Below, in pieces: positions 19,400 to 31,211 of a stretch of 64,000 nucleotides of DNA. Source of the stretch: Drosophila persimilis. Taxonomy: Eukaryota; Arthropoda; Insecta; Diptera; Drosophilidae. Numbering within the stretch: the first letter of the stretch is position 1; each line of letters starts with the position of its first letter. Where the stretch lies: assembly GCF_003286085.1 (NCBI RefSeq), contig NW_020825313.1, forward strand, positions 3,968,001 through 4,032,000, given 5' to 3'. A program made the translations under genes and the position numbers. Below the pieces are notes generated by a model. That model did not search any database and had not been told where the DNA came from. It saw only the letters and a list, made by a program, of their open reading frames with translations.

Positions 19400-19471
19400 T
19401 CAATTCGCTTCAAGCTCTTGCTTAAGCCGGTCGTGTTTTTCTTGCTCCTGAATTCTCTGCCTCTTGTTTAA
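19400..19471 (-). pseudogene. Possible coiled-coil terminal exon, copy 2
   Basis: Counterpart of 4004-4075, unchanged. Confidence 0.3.
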
Positions 19472-19475
19472 ATAT

Positions 19476-20527
19476 CATACAACATTGTTGTAATTTTGTT
19501 TTGGTATATTTGGACGTTGACATGCAATGACTGCATCTTTCAAGAGGCGTCGCAGTTACTGCACCGTCAAGTGGCCCGTGTGAAACCAGCAGAAGGCTGC
19601 TACGCGCGGATCCCAGGCAAAACGCAGCCCTCCTCCCGCCCAACCGACCGAGGGGCGCTGCCGCATGACGCGCGGTGCCTAGCCGAACCAAACGCCAACA
19701 TGCAAGAAAGATAGCTATTAGACTAACATTCGAGGAAAAGTAGCACTAAACTTACTAAGAAACTAAGCATGCAATCAAACTTAAAATAAAATACCACTAC
19801 AGTTACTAATAAATAGAAAGGTGTGCAAGGATTAATAATTTAATAAGAGGAAGAGAATTAGTGTTGGATATAATATGGTAGAGGGAATTATAATCCGAGC
19901 ATATGACCCTAAACGGTTCATGCAAGGAATAATTCGATCTACAAAGTGGAAGGAACAACGGTATAACATTTCTAGTCAGTCTAATAGGAAATATATCATC
20001 GAATCTCTTTTATATTGATTATAATTTATGTTAATCACCAGTGTTTCGTTTGTAAACAAGTGTTTAATAAAAATATAATATCGCAGCGTAATAACCAGGG
20101 ACCGTAAATAATCATTTTTTTTTTTTAATAAAAAAATCTCTTGCTTTTAATGGACCTAGAAAAACACTATTTACACCAAAATCTTTATTTTTGTACAATC
20201 TCTGCATTGCCGCCATGATTTGTAAACTTTTGATTTTTTACGATTTTCTTCACAGATAATCATTATATTTGACAACTAATTAAACGTATTTCCGACAACA
20301 AAACCAAAAATAACAAAACATTTTAATGTATTTTCAAAAAGAAAATTTTAGCACAGGGTGTAGCTTTGTGGTCCTTTGACAAGGATATGCGATAATATTG
20401 GCGAACATTCTAGCACAGAAGCTGTAAATTCCTGTTGAGTTTTATTTTAAGCGAAAAAAATAAAAATCATAGATAATCATTATTTTTGAGTTTTTTTTTT
20501 TTTATCAAGAATAATGATTAATTAATC
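19476..20527. other. AT-rich stretch without a supported gene, copy 2
   Basis: Counterpart of 4080-5131. Confidence 0.5.
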
Positions 20528-20654
20528 TAGGTTAGGTTAGGTTAAGGCGGTAGCCGGGAGGGGGGATGTAAGCCTCCCGCCCCGAGCTCACTTGGACCTA
20601 TAGAAGGTCCGTTGTGTTGCCGCGTGGGCATGTGCCCCATCTCGTTGCCTGAAC
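20528..20654 (-). mobile_element. LINE 3' end with TTAGG-like tail, copy 2
   Basis: Counterpart of 5132-5258. Confidence 0.55.
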
Positions 20655-20655
20655 C

Positions 20656-21582
20656 GTGAGAGCAGACTACTGCAGGATTAAGGGCAGTCCCATCCGGTGG
20701 CTTGGATGTACATCGAATCTTCTAGATTGGATTCTGTCCAATCTCTCTAACCGTAATCAACGTGTTTTTTTTTGTAATGTGTTGTCAAATATTGTTAATG
20801 TTACTTCAGGAGTGACACAGGGAAGTCATCTGGGCCCGCTTGTGTTTATTTTATTTGTGAATGACTTTACTCAAGTTACAACATACTCTACTACACTAAT
20901 GTATGCTGATGATGTTAAAATCTGTCTGCCTTACTCTGATTGGTACTTGCACACACGCCTTCAACTGGATCTAGGTGAACTACTCTTGTGGAGCATGTTA
21001 AACTAATCTTCGTTTTCTGAACCTTTCTAAATTCAAACTTATTACATTTTACCGTCATGCTCCACATTTTGTCTCATATTTTTTAGGAAATCTCGTCCGT
21101 GAGCGAATTTCGAGTTCAAATGACCTCGGAGTCCTTTTTGATCATAGGATGTGCTTACAAGCTGCAACAGTAAAGCTAAGGGTGTTTTAGCGTTCATTAA
21201 GCCTTGGTCCAAGGAGTTTGACGACCCGTACGTAACGAAACAACTGTATATATCATTAGTACGTCCGATATTGGAGTATTGTTTCTGTGTGTGGAGCCCG
21301 CAGTATAAAGAGCAGCAGGTTGTTATTGAATCTGTGCAAAAGCAATTTTTAATTTTTGCCCCTCGTAACTTTCACTGGGACTCGGGTAGAATCTTGCCAC
21401 CCTACCGGGGTAGACTAAATCTAATTGACCTGTCGTCGTTGCACCATCGCAGAATATGTTATGGGGTAATGTTCGTGCACAAGCTCATTCTTGGGATTGT
21501 TGACTCCAAAAGAGTCAGATTGACTTGGCCGTTCCATCTAGACCTACCCGTACTTTTGGCTAATCCGCTTACCGATATGTAG
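20656..21582 (+). pseudogene. CR1-type RT relic, copy 2
   Basis: Counterpart of 5260-6199. A net 13-bp loss near 21150-21175 replaces the start of the second frame, and other substitutions lie nearby. Confidence 0.75.
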
Positions 21583-21805
21583 GTCTAATTATGCCCGACA
21601 TTAACCCTTTAGGGTTATAGGCCATAACTATAACTCCCTCTGTCATACCTCATCCCCTGAACAATCCCTTAAGCTAATAGCATGCAATATTTATAATCAC
21701 CCAAAATTTAACAAACTTTTAACTTCTCTTCTTTCCTCCTTTTGTAATTAAGTACCATTATTAGCAGATAATTGTTAGCTAACTAAATAAATCAAATATT
21801 TTTAG

Positions 21806-22041
21806 ACGCGTGCGGACACTATATGCTTGCATGGGAGAAAGCGAAGGGGAAGTATCCTTTGAGCCGAATCAAATAATAACTAATGGTAAGCGGCAGTATT
21901 GTCGCAAAGAACCTATTTTGACTTCTTTTTTGATTTTCAGTGCGCTTTTCACATGAGCCTGGATGGTTGCAGGGTACACTGAACGGTAAGACAGGACTCA
22001 TTCCGGAGAACTATGTGGAACATTTGAAGCCATACAATTAA
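21806..22041 (+). CDS. Graf: Last two coding exons of a Graf-like RhoGAP, copy 2
   Basis: Exons are 21806-21885 and 21941-22041 with a 55-bp intron (21886-21940) and the same splice signals. The frame is open. One Leu to Val change is visible in the GELSF segment (GAAGTA at about 21850). Copy 3 lacks these exons. As in copy 1, upstream exons are absent. Confidence 0.8.
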
Positions 22042-22863
22042 ATCATGTGATTATAGCGATTCTTCTGCTTTTAACGTATGTCTGTAAGAAACGCTATGAT
22101 TATATTGATTTCCGCATCTGCCGATGATAAAGTAGAAGTAGGATGAAATTCAACAACAAAAATATATTGCTTGTACACAAATTTTTTGTATCTATACGTT
22201 TTTAACTATCAGCAAAGATTTACTGACTTACTGCTTTACGCTTCCATTTGTTGCTTAATTGTAATAAAATAATTGTAACAAATTTACAAAAAATGTATGT
22301 CTATAAATATTACAACATTTTACGGCTTATAAAATATTAAAACTACGAGAATAAAAAAGGGGCTAAAAAGGGTAAAATGTTCGACCATGTTATGTAAACC
22401 ACAGAACTATTTATTAAATCCAGACGTATCCGAAATTTGTAAAAATAGTATAAGATTCACTGTGGAATGAATTTATCAGCATATCAAATATACCAAAAAA
22501 TATAAAGCCAATACGCATTTTTACCCTGCATGACTCTTGTACTATACCCACCAGAATATACAAAAAATATAAGGTTAAAACAAGGAACACATTAAAGGAC
22601 GCGGATTAGCTTCCATACACACAATGAAAAATAATGATATGCTGAATCAAAATATATACACATACATACACACCATGAAAACTTATAATATACTGAATCA
22701 AAATATGTTTGTTAACATGTTGCCAAAAATAAGTGTGTTTATATCAAAATTATATATGATTTACCTATGAATCTAGAATAAATGACAACTAAGCTTCTTT
22801 TGTAAATGAGCCTTTGTACTTTCAGTTATTAGCATGTCTGAAATTAAAAAAAAATAAAGCCTA
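22042..22863 (+). other. Probable Graf-like 3' UTR and AT-rich flank, copy 2
   Basis: Counterpart of 6659-7480. Confidence 0.5.
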
Positions 22864-22942
22864 ATATACAGAATCTTTTACGTGATATTATTGATTATAT
22901 CTTTTACAGTGATATTTATTGGGCCACTGTGCCAGACGACGG

Positions 22943-23413
22943 ATGCTGTCGATGACGATCTGTGTAGACGATCTGCTATGCAGACGAGCCTCCCTCGCGG
23001 CTCTTGGGATGCAGAGATTAAGAGCGTAGGGAGAAGCAAACAATCAATAACAATAACAACAAGCTGCGCTAGGTTCAAAGATCTGTTCTCTTTAATGCTT
23101 TTTGTCCTGCAATGGACAGGCGCTTAGCCGAACATACTCACCCCTGTTGAAAAGCACTGTGGCTATCTAGTTGTCCAGGGGACGCCTTCAGCGCAGCTAC
23201 TCCGGACACTATGAGAGATCAAAAACTGAAACTTCCGTTTCTTTCTTCTCTAGCTCAGACTGTTGCGCTAGACTAGAAGTAATAAGATGCACTTGCGATC
23301 CAGAACCGAGCAGGGAAGAAAGAATCGAGCAAGGAATAAATGTAGAAGGCGGATCGAGACGTAATTATCCGAAGAAGAGGACGGTATTGTAGAATAACTC
23401 AAACTCCGTCGAA
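22943..23413 (-). pseudogene. BEL/Pao relic, copy 2
   Basis: Counterpart of 7560-8030 with the same fused pieces. Confidence 0.55.
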
Positions 23414-23999
23414 ATAAGATTTGCAGGTGGTCTCCAATGTAGTGAAATATCCGAAACTCAAAGTTAAGTTTTTTATTTTCTATGGCTCAATTTGGACCGA
23501 CTTGACCGCGGGTCTGCTTGACTTAACCGGAACTTATCTTTCCGCTGCTGGCTAGATTTCATCAGCCCTTTTTTCGGTGCTCACGATTCTCGCTTCGGGT
23601 GTCGCTTTCCTCGGCTGCATCTTCGTTTCGATGGCGTACGTGCCTGGACCACTATTTGGGGATGCGTCGGCTTTGATGAAAGGCGACTGCTGCTGGTGAT
23701 CGGTGTTGCATTACATGAGGGAGTTAGGAGTGTGAGCGCGGATTAGTCCTCAAGTGTGGCGTTATTCTAGGAAATCGATCTCTTGACAGTTGCGTGATTT
23801 TGGAGTGGATGATTCAATGGGGTCTATTGTTTATAATTGGTGACACTAGCTTGGAGTGTGGGAAGAATCATTTGTTTATTCTAGGCGGTGTCCTGTTACT
23901 TGCGATTAGGGTGGGTGAATAGGACGTAAACATAATGTGCATGTGAAGTGGGGAATTATGGATATGTCACTCACCCAACGTTTGTTAATAGTCTGTCCC
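23414..23999. other. Non-coding stretch downstream of the env relic, copy 2
   Basis: Counterpart of 8031-8616. Confidence 0.35.
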
Positions 24000-24228
24000 T
24001 AGGCGTTTACCTTCGAGTACAGTGACGGGGTGTCAAGTATAATAGTTGAGGTTGGTCCTTCTTCCTCTTCTATTGTTGGGTTCATGCATTTGACAGTGAA
24101 TTTCTTAGAAGTTTTCTTAAATTTGATGGCTACATAGCTTAGTAGTCCTATTATAATTATAACAATTGATATTAGTAAACTTATTTGTAATAGATTACTA
24201 TCAGGCAGGCTCCGTTTTTCACTTACTT
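24000..24228 (-). pseudogene. C-terminal env fragment, copy 2
   Basis: Counterpart of 8617-8845, unchanged as far as I can see. Confidence 0.45.
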
Positions 24229-24563
24229 TTGCGGACTTCGTTTTCTGCCAAAACGTTTAGTTTTCGATTTAAGGTGCTCCAGTTATCACATATTTTTGCT
24301 ATGTTTAATTTTTAATCGTTTCTGGCAAACAAAAACAGCTGACCTGACTGCTTTGTAATAGGCTCTGCACACTGAGCCCATCCTGGGGGAATCGTGGGAT
24401 TTTTTGACAGATGTGCAACTTCGATTCACACTGGCACCATCCGTCAAAAACAGCTGATGCTAATAACAAGTACATTTGCGAGGAAGATTTATACATTTTT
24501 TTTCTTATAATGGATGATGAAGATGTAGCAATAATTTCGGCCGTGTTTCAACAGCAAGATATG

Positions 24564-24858
24564 TGTTTGTAGTGGGGCGGACGAAGCTCAATTCTTCCAG
24601 ACGCATGGTTTCGTGGTATATATGTATGTATTTATTCGGGGGGTCGCGTAGTAGCTCGGCTGTTCGAATCGGGGGTGAAAACGTAACTAACTTCGAAGGC
24701 TTATGATCTATGCTCTATGCTGGCTTGAGCGCCGTGTGGATCGTGACCTGTGGATCGTAGACCTCCCGAGCGCCCCTCCGAGCGCGCGAGCGCAAGTTGG
24801 GACCGGAGCGCCCGGCGTGTGCACAGTGCGCGGCAATCATCTCCTGCTGGCCTGAACA
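24564..24858 (-). repeat. 3' LTR of the chimeric BEL element
   Basis: Bounded outside by ATATG and inside by a purine tract when read on the minus strand (a run of at least ten G at 24860-24875), as expected for second-strand priming. Confidence 0.88.
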
Positions 24859-24903
24859 TCCTCCCCCCCCCCCTTGCAGGATTGCAAAGTATAATGTGGT
24901 GGC

Positions 24904-25600
24904 CTATGGCTGGGTGCACGCCCCCGACACGATCCATCCAAAAACGGTGCTCTGGGCCACCGGCAGGCAGTCCTCACGCGCAAGAAACCCGGGCTGGATC
25001 ACGTTCGGGTAGACATCTGCTCCCAAGATGAGCGAGATTGTGGCCGGTCGATGGAACTGTTCATCGGCAAGACTCAGGTCACCGAAACGCGCCCGGACGG
25101 AATCGCTCAGTTGTCGGATAGGCGTGCGGATGCGCAAACGGGGCTCGACCTTGAGCATCGTCTCCACCTGGAAGTCGCCTATTTTGGCGCGGATCACCGT
25201 CGTACACACTTTCTCTACGCCCACACAAGTGGTGGGCAACTTGAAGGCGCTGGCCAAGGAGTCGTCAATGCAGGTCACCGGCGTGCATGGGTCGACGAGC
25301 GCCGCCGTCTCGAAGTTTTTGGAACAGCAGGATGATGAGGCTTCGATGTTGTAGAAGTGAGTCGACGGATGGTGCTGGGGTCCCTGCCACGGGGCGGCTC
25401 ACGGGGAGACGAGGGCGGCGTTCGGCGTGGGCCGACGTGAATGGCGACGATACTCCTGAGGCCGGGCGGACTGGACGACGAGACGAGGGTATGTGGAGGA
25501 GAGTGTGGTGGTTTTGCCTCACACCCGGCACAGCCCGCCACTGCGACAATCCTGGCCGTAGTGTTGGTGGGCCAGGCAGTTCCCGCAATATTTATTAATA
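24904..25600 (-). pseudogene. Second gag/protease module captured between integrase and 3' LTR
   Basis: On the minus strand 25600-25500 encodes a zinc knuckle, CGNCLAHQHYGQDC (CX2CX4HX4C), followed by a stop. 25278-24904 is an open frame with the BEL protease-linker region (LVDPCTPV-like start in the adjoining frame, then VEPRLRIRTPIRQLSDS, LILGADVYPNVIQPGFL, STVFGWIVSGAC). This is the normal gag-knuckle to protease order, but it belongs to a different BEL lineage from the module at 28375-29594 and sits 3' of integrase, where env or nothing is expected. Confidence 0.75.
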
Positions 25601-25847
25601 AGGACAGCTCAGAGTCTCTTCTCAGGGCTCAGGCGAAGAAAATGGTGACAGGTCCGTAGCGGATGAACTCCTCGGCAGATCCGGCGGTCTGTTGGTACGA
25701 GTTGATCCCTCGATCACGACGGCTCTTCGTGGTTCGGCTGGCTCGGATCCGTGGGGCCATGTCTGGATTAGGATGGAACTAGGATGGAATAGAGAAGTCG
25801 AAGAAGTATTAGTACGGATCTGTGAATGGGACAAGTGCACATTCACG
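25601..25847 (-). other. Spacer between integrase and the captured module
   Basis: About 250 bp without recognisable domain. The junction between the two BEL lineages must lie here or just inside its edges. Confidence 0.45.
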
Positions 25848-26701
25848 TTATTGTTGCATGGAGCTACGGGGTTGTACAGGCAGCAGAACGACCTTTACAA
25901 CCGGTCTTTTGAGGATACCACGGGCAGTAAGGATATCCACCACACGGACCCTGTCGTCGGCACCGGGATACACGGAAGTTATCCTTCCGAGCCGCCATTC
26001 GTTGGACGGCAGGTTATCCTCTTTGATGACCACTATATCGCCAACCTGCAGATTTGGCGTCGGCGTCTGCCACTTCGTCCGCTTGTGGAGCTCCTTGAGG
26101 TATTCCTCCTTCCACCTTTGACAGAACTGTTGGTTAAGTTCCTTCAAATGCTGCCACCGATTGATGATCGAGTTAATGTTCCCCTTTATTTCGGGTTCGC
26201 CCGTACTCATTAAGGGTCCCCCAATAAGGAAGTGCCCGGGAGTGAGGGAGGGCAACTCCGTCGGATCGTCGGACATCGGTGAGAGCGGCCTGGAATTGAG
26301 GCACGCTTCAATCTTCGCGAGCAGCGTAGAAAGCTCTTCAAACGAATACCTCCGAGTGAACGTGGCCTTGTAGAAGAAAGTTTTTAAACTCTTCCCTCCG
26401 GCTTCCCATAGACCTCCCATATGTGGAGCTCCTGGTGGGATGAAACGCCACGAAAGTCCTTAAACGCGTCAAGGAAATCACTGGGAATCAGGGTTGCTGC
26501 ACCAACGATAGTTTTTCCATTATCTGTATGGATACGCTGTGGACATCCGCGCCTTGCGACGAACCGAGCGAAGGCGGCGAGAAATTTTTCGGTGGTGAGG
26601 TCGGACGTGGGTTCTAAATGTATCGCCTTTGTGGAAAAGCCACGAATACGCACACATACCCCTTCGTGATCAGCCATGCGCTCCCTGCGACACGGCCGCA
26701 T
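25848..26701 (-). pseudogene. BEL integrase, split by a frameshift
   Basis: The first frame (26384-26701) has STKAIHLEPTSDLTTEKF and the second catalytic region HTDNGKTIVGA. A frameshift near 26410-26440 leads to the second frame (25848-26420) starting GGLWEAGGKSLK (catalytic Glu). That frame continues with NSRPLSPMSDDP, LTPGHFLIGGPL, a WKEEYLKELHKRTKW stretch and the C-terminal NLQVGDIVVIKEDNLPSNEW domain common to BEL/Pao integrases. The first catalytic Asp lies upstream in a damaged stretch. Confidence 0.82.
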
Positions 26702-26839
26702 GCTCTGATCAACCCATGACGGTCTAGGAAAGGGTTCATGTTCAGGATAGAACTTGACGTTGGCGTTGGACGCTTACCGCTTAGGCAGCGATACTCCTCG
26801 GGGTATTCCCTCCGCTGCGTCTCTACGAGAAGAGTTTTT

Positions 26840-27469
26840 TCAGCTTCGGTAATTTCGCCGCTCGTAAGATGGCCCTTTTGTGCGATGGCTAACTTCCGGC
26901 AGCGCTTGGTGAAGCGCAGGATATATGCACGGACTCGTAGAGCCCAGATTGGAGAATCGTTCGAGGAAGTCTTCGGCTGAGTTGAGTGCGAAATGGACCT
27001 TTACAGTTCGCTGCGCTAAGGTCATAACGGGGGAGTTACTAACTGGTGCCGGCCATTGATCTCGGTCCCTCTGCAGCCAAGCTTGTCCGTGCCACCAGAG
27101 TTGGTTCTCCACCAACTCCTGTAACGGCACGCTTCTGCTGACTAAGTCCGCGGGGTTCTGTTCGGATGGAACGTGGCACCACTTCTTAATATCGGTCGCT
27201 TGAGATATCCTAGTCACTTGGTTGGCCACGAAGGTGGTCCAGTGACACGCGGGCTTTGCCAGCCAGGCGAGGACAATGGTGGAATCGGTCCCGCAATAGC
27301 AGCTCGTACTTGCTGTTGGCATATTCGGGAGGATAGCCGCCGCCATTTCGGACAAAAGCACTGTCCCGTAAAGCTCTAACCGGGGGACCGACACGGTTTT
27401 CACGGGTGCGACTCGCGTTTTCGCTGTGAGAAGCTGCACCTCGACCAAACGGTCAACCTCAATGCGCAC
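26840..27469 (-). pseudogene. BEL RNase H domain and connection to integrase
   Basis: It shows the BEL-type RNase H pattern: VPRLELYGTVLLSEM, GTDSTIVLAWLAKPACHW, FVANQVTRI, HVPSEQNPADLVSR, followed by the LWWHGQAWL segment that leads to the integrase zinc domain. Frameshifts separate it from RT upstream and from integrase downstream. Confidence 0.8.
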
Positions 27470-27604
27470 GCAGATGGCAGCACCGTAAGCCTTCTCGGAT
27501 GCATCGCAGAACCCATGATGTTCGACTTTTACCGCTGGCCGGGAGCCGACCCATCTTGGAATATGGATTTGGTCGAGAGCGGTGTAGCTCCGCAGGAAAC
27601 TTTG

Positions 27605-28405
27605 TCAGCGCTGGAACATCTCGCTTGGAAGCTCATCGTCCCATCCCAGGTCCTGCAACCAGATTTCTTTCATGAAGATCGTGGACCAGACAGTGAATGG
27701 GGCCAAGCACCCCGCGGGGTCGAACAGCCTTGCGATCTGGGACAGAACTGCTTGCTTGGTGTATGACTCAAGCGCTAACTCGGGAGGGACAAAAACGAAC
27801 TCGTCTGAAGTCGCTTTCCAGCGAATCCCGAGAGTCTTAGCCGTGCTCTCTTCATTCATCTCCAGAAAATCGGTGTGGAGAAGATGAGCGCTCGGAATTC
27901 CTGCCAGAATAGCTTTGTGGTTTGAAGTCCATTTCCGCAACGGAAAACCTGCAGAGCTAAAACAATTGACTCCCAAGGTTACGGTCTTAAGTTCATAGTC
28001 GCGGATGTGTCCCTGCTTGTTTCGAAATAATATTCGCTGGAAAGGGGTGTGTTTCCGGTCAACCCAAATTTGGCGATACATTTTGGTGATGTCCGCGTTT
28101 AAAAAAGGAACCGGAAATGACGCCACTTTAGGATTTATATTAGTAGGAATGTTCTCCACCTCCCAAAACTTTGTGAGGAGTTTGTCTAACGGAGTCTCTA
28201 GCTCTGTGGAAACTTGCGTGGAGAAGGATGCGACCCTGCCTTGTACCGTGTTTGGCACGGTGCCTGTAAGAACCCACCTGAAAATGGTTTCCTGTCCGAG
28301 GAGAGATCCACAGATGTTCGTCTGTGAGCCGCTCAAGAGGATGGATGGAAGGATGTCGGCACCAATCAGGGCATCTATTTGTGAGCTTTGGCTTTGGCAA
28401 CCCAT
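27605..28405 (-). pseudogene. BEL reverse transcriptase with two internal deletions, catalytic YVDD lost
   Basis: The frame holds the protease-RT linker (LIGADILPSI, KFWEVENIPT), then jumps directly to LNADITKMYRQI, skipping the N-terminal RT of the family (the LERRL, LGHM and RVVFDAS region). It then goes from LKTVTLGVN straight to AGFPLRKWTSN, skipping the palm segment that should contain YVDD. The rest (RLFDPAGCLAPF, MKEIWLQDLGWDDELP) is normal. The frame stays open across both gaps. It cannot encode an active polymerase. Confidence 0.85.
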
Positions 28406-28902
28406 TGCAGGTTCGACAAGTCTCGCAACGATTGTTGCGGGATCGGATGGGAAGGAAGGCTGCCTGATAGTTCCAGCAGGACATAGGCTGTGGCGTCCAA
28501 GTGTAAGCCCGGCTTAGTCGGGGAGCGGATGTAGAAATGGCAGAGCTTCTTGGACTGAGCGGATATCGTCTGATTGAGGCCCGAGACCTGTGCCTGGGCG
28601 AGTCGGAATGGCAACTTAATGATCTGGAAGAGACGTTCCGTAATGAACGTCACCTCGGAGCCCAGGTCGATTAGAGCGCGGGCGCGAAAATTTGTCCCCA
28701 AGTGGCAAATATTAATAATAGCCGTGCCCAGGAGTACCGCCCTCTTGCTGGAGGCGAAATAGTTCTGAACGCTAGGCTGAGCTTCGGCAGGAGTCGGAAG
28801 TTTTACGGAATTGGACACGGATTGGCTGGAAACTGGAGTGCCAAAGTGCAGCAGCGTATGATGCCGATCTCCACACGTGTGCAGTTGTGGGCGCTTTGGC
28901 AT
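28375..28902 (-). pseudogene. BEL aspartic protease with altered active site
   Basis: After the gag frameshift this frame reads through a second CCHC-like end and into a retropepsin of the BEL type. The active-site motif is DLGSEVTFI (near 28660-28680) where BEL elements have DSGS, so the conserved Ser/Thr after the catalytic Asp is Leu. Such a change is expected to impair proteolysis. The frame ends where the pol frame (27605-28405) takes over. Confidence 0.75.
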
Positions 28903-29594
28903 TCACGAATCTGGTGGCCTTTTGCGAAACAGTTTAAGCAAAGCATTTTTTGCTTAATATAGCTGGAGCGAGCATCAGGTCTCATCTTAAGGAATTGAGG
29001 GCATACCGGATCGTATGGTTCTCTTTGGAGCAAAAAGCACACGTTCTCCGCTTCGGATCCACAGTTGTTCCGAACGAGTGAACCCGCCTTGTAAAGGGCT
29101 CCCTTGGGAACGGAATGGGTTGGGATTGCCCTTTGAACTCTCTGACATGGGTAGACTCGCCCTGGAGTGGGCCCAAGTCTACTGAGGAACTTGTCCATAG
29201 CGTGCCAGGTGGGAATTTCGGACTTGTGTGTCACGGATTGCTCCCAAAGCTCCAAGGTCGCTTTCGGCAACTTCGCGGATATGAGGTACACTAACACTCC
29301 GTCAGTGAAAATGCTGCCTGTGGAGACCTCGGAGTGGTTGAGTGTCGTAAGGCACTTGTGGACGGCCCTCTGAAGCTCTTTTAGCGCTGCAGCTGACTCG
29401 GTGCGGATTTGGGGCAGACTGAAAAGGATCTTCAGCTGGGCTTTGAGTATCAGCCTCTTGTTCAGGAAGCGCTCACGGAGGGCGCTCCATGTGAACGCGA
29501 AACCCTCGTTCGTGAGTGGAGCCTGTGCCACTATGACGTGGGCCTCACCGCTGGTCTTTTTGTTGAGGTGGAACAGTTTTTCCACTGGAGCCAA
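28803..29594 (-). pseudogene. BEL gag, N-terminally truncated, with zinc knuckle
   Basis: The frame begins inside a typical BEL gag (VEKLFHLNKKTSGEA, then a helical capsid part with LRERFLNKRLILKAQLKIL). It ends in a CCHC knuckle, CLNCFAKGHQIREC, near 28885-28950. A frameshift right after the knuckle (about 28870) moves the frame to the protease ORF. The normal BEL gag is longer at its N-terminus. Gag would form the particle and bind RNA, but this one is incomplete. Confidence 0.8.
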
Positions 29595-29599
29595 CCTTG

Positions 29600-30670
29600 G
29601 GTTTTCTATGTAGATGGGGATGGCAAGTCATTGTGCGAAGCAAAAAAACGGTGGAGAAGCGAAAGCGAAAGGAAAGACGAAAAGAATGCACCGCTGCTGT
29701 TGCTTGTATGTGTGTGTGTGTATGGATGCAAGTGCTAGGTATCGAGGCTTGGATTAACGAGCCCGCCTTTTGATGAGATTGAAACAACGGGTAAAAAAAA
29801 CGGAGTAACCGATTTATATACAATATACATATATATATATATTTAGCTATGCAAGAATATGCTACTTTCAAAAAAATGCGTAAGTATATGTAAGTAAATA
29901 TGTGCCGTACGTATTGATTCGTTTGTTGTTTTATATGTGTATGTATTTTTAAAATAAAAAAAACTATGGACCATTGGCATGCACGGAATAAACCAGGTGG
30001 CTGCAAAAATATGTGCTTACACATATGTATGTATATTTGTATTCCTGTGCATATGTCAGCCACGGAAACTCAGCTGGTGTCTGGGAGAGGTAGGAATATT
30101 AATGACAGACAGATATACGTATGTATATGAATGTAAGCACTGGATCGGAGGCGGAATGCAGGAGCTGTCTCGGATCAAACTAAACCTTTGGAAAAGTAGG
30201 AGGCCACAAGCATTGGCAGAACGAAGTATGGTTTAATTTTTGGAGCTAAAGCGGTACATACATATGTACATGTACATATGCCGATGTGTATGTGTATACG
30301 GGGGTTGGCGTATTAGTCGGCGGATAAAATTAGGCTTGCTGCGGGTGAATTATTTTAAAATCACTGCGGTAGAATTGGTTGAACCGACAACGGAACTATA
30401 AGCACGACCGTTTTTATTCGGAATGTGGATGTTTAGGAGCACTCGAAGAAGCGCAGAACGTCCAGAATTGCCGATAATATGGCGCCGTCGGTAGAACGGT
30501 GGAAGAAAAGAAGTGGCACTTATGTATATATGAATATGTCCAGCCGACTGGGACCAGGAGGAGAGGAGCCACTGGAGATGGGCAGATGGGGGATCCGTAC
30601 TTATCTTGGAAATTGGGAACTATCCGCCGGTGCTTGCTGGGGTAGACTTCTCCTTTTGTTCAGGCGAAGA
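29600..30670 (-). other. Leader of the chimeric BEL element, no gene seen
   Basis: About 1.1 kb between the primer site and the recognisable gag. It is AT-rich with many ATATGTATG-type steps and a GTGTGTGT run near 29710. No gag N-terminus is recognisable, so the first half of gag appears lost or replaced. Confidence 0.6.
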
Positions 30671-30688
30671 TCCGGCTCGAAGGACCAA
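30671..30688 (-). promoter_or_regulatory. Primer binding site complementary to tRNA-Tyr
   Basis: Next to the 5' LTR the minus strand reads TGGTCCTTCGAGCCGGA. Its complement, TCCGGCTCGAAGGACCA, matches the 3' end of eukaryotic tRNA-Tyr with CCA. The match is recalled, not searched. Confidence 0.65.
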
Positions 30689-30986
30689 TGTTTGTAGTGG
30701 GGCGGACGAAGCTCAATTCTTCCAGACGATAATGATTGTCCAGTGAAACCTCCTAGTAGCCGTTCGGGGGGTCGCGCGGTAGCTCGGCTGTTCGAATCGG
30801 GGGTGAAAACGTAACTAACTTCTAAGGCTTATGATCTATGCTCTATGCTGGCTTGAGCGCCGTGTGGATCGTGACCTGTGAATCGTAGACCTCCCGAGCG
30901 CCCCTCCGAGCCCGCGAGCGCAAGTTGGGACCGGAGAGCCCGGCGTTGGCACAGTGCGCGGCAATCATCTCCTGCTGGCCTGAACA
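30689..30986 (-). repeat. 5' LTR of the chimeric BEL element
   Basis: TGTT...AACA terminal dinucleotides and flanking 5-bp duplication. It matches 24564-24858 over most of its length. Confidence 0.88.
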
Positions 30987-31211
30987 ATACGCGAACAGCC
31001 CGATACCAGCAACAGTTCTGATGATTTTAATAAGTCAGCAGAACAGATACGTTCTGCAATCGCAAAATATTGTTTAGACTATAATGCAAATTATAAACTT
31101 ATTTATTTATATTTCTCAGCACTTCTAATAAATCATTCTGGAATTTTTTTTGCGTGTGGAGGAGGCTATCTTTTCCTGGCTCATATCATGTTCTTCCTTC
31201 TTCCTGCGAAG

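Larger units (their letters stand above)
24564..30986 (-). mobile_element. Chimeric, defective BEL/Pao LTR retrotransposon
   Basis: Flanked by a 5-bp target duplication (ATATG at 24559-24563, ATACG at 30987-30991; copy 1 has one ATATG). Two similar LTRs of 295 and 298 bp start TGTTTGTAG and end CCTGAACA. On the minus strand the order is 5' LTR, tRNA-Tyr-type primer site, leader, truncated gag, protease, deleted RT, RNase H, integrase, a second gag/protease piece of a different BEL lineage, polypurine tract and 3' LTR. LTRs differ in one internal block (24601-24635 versus 30727-30765). Missing RT motifs mean it cannot be autonomous, yet it was mobilised as a unit with intact ends. Confidence 0.88.
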
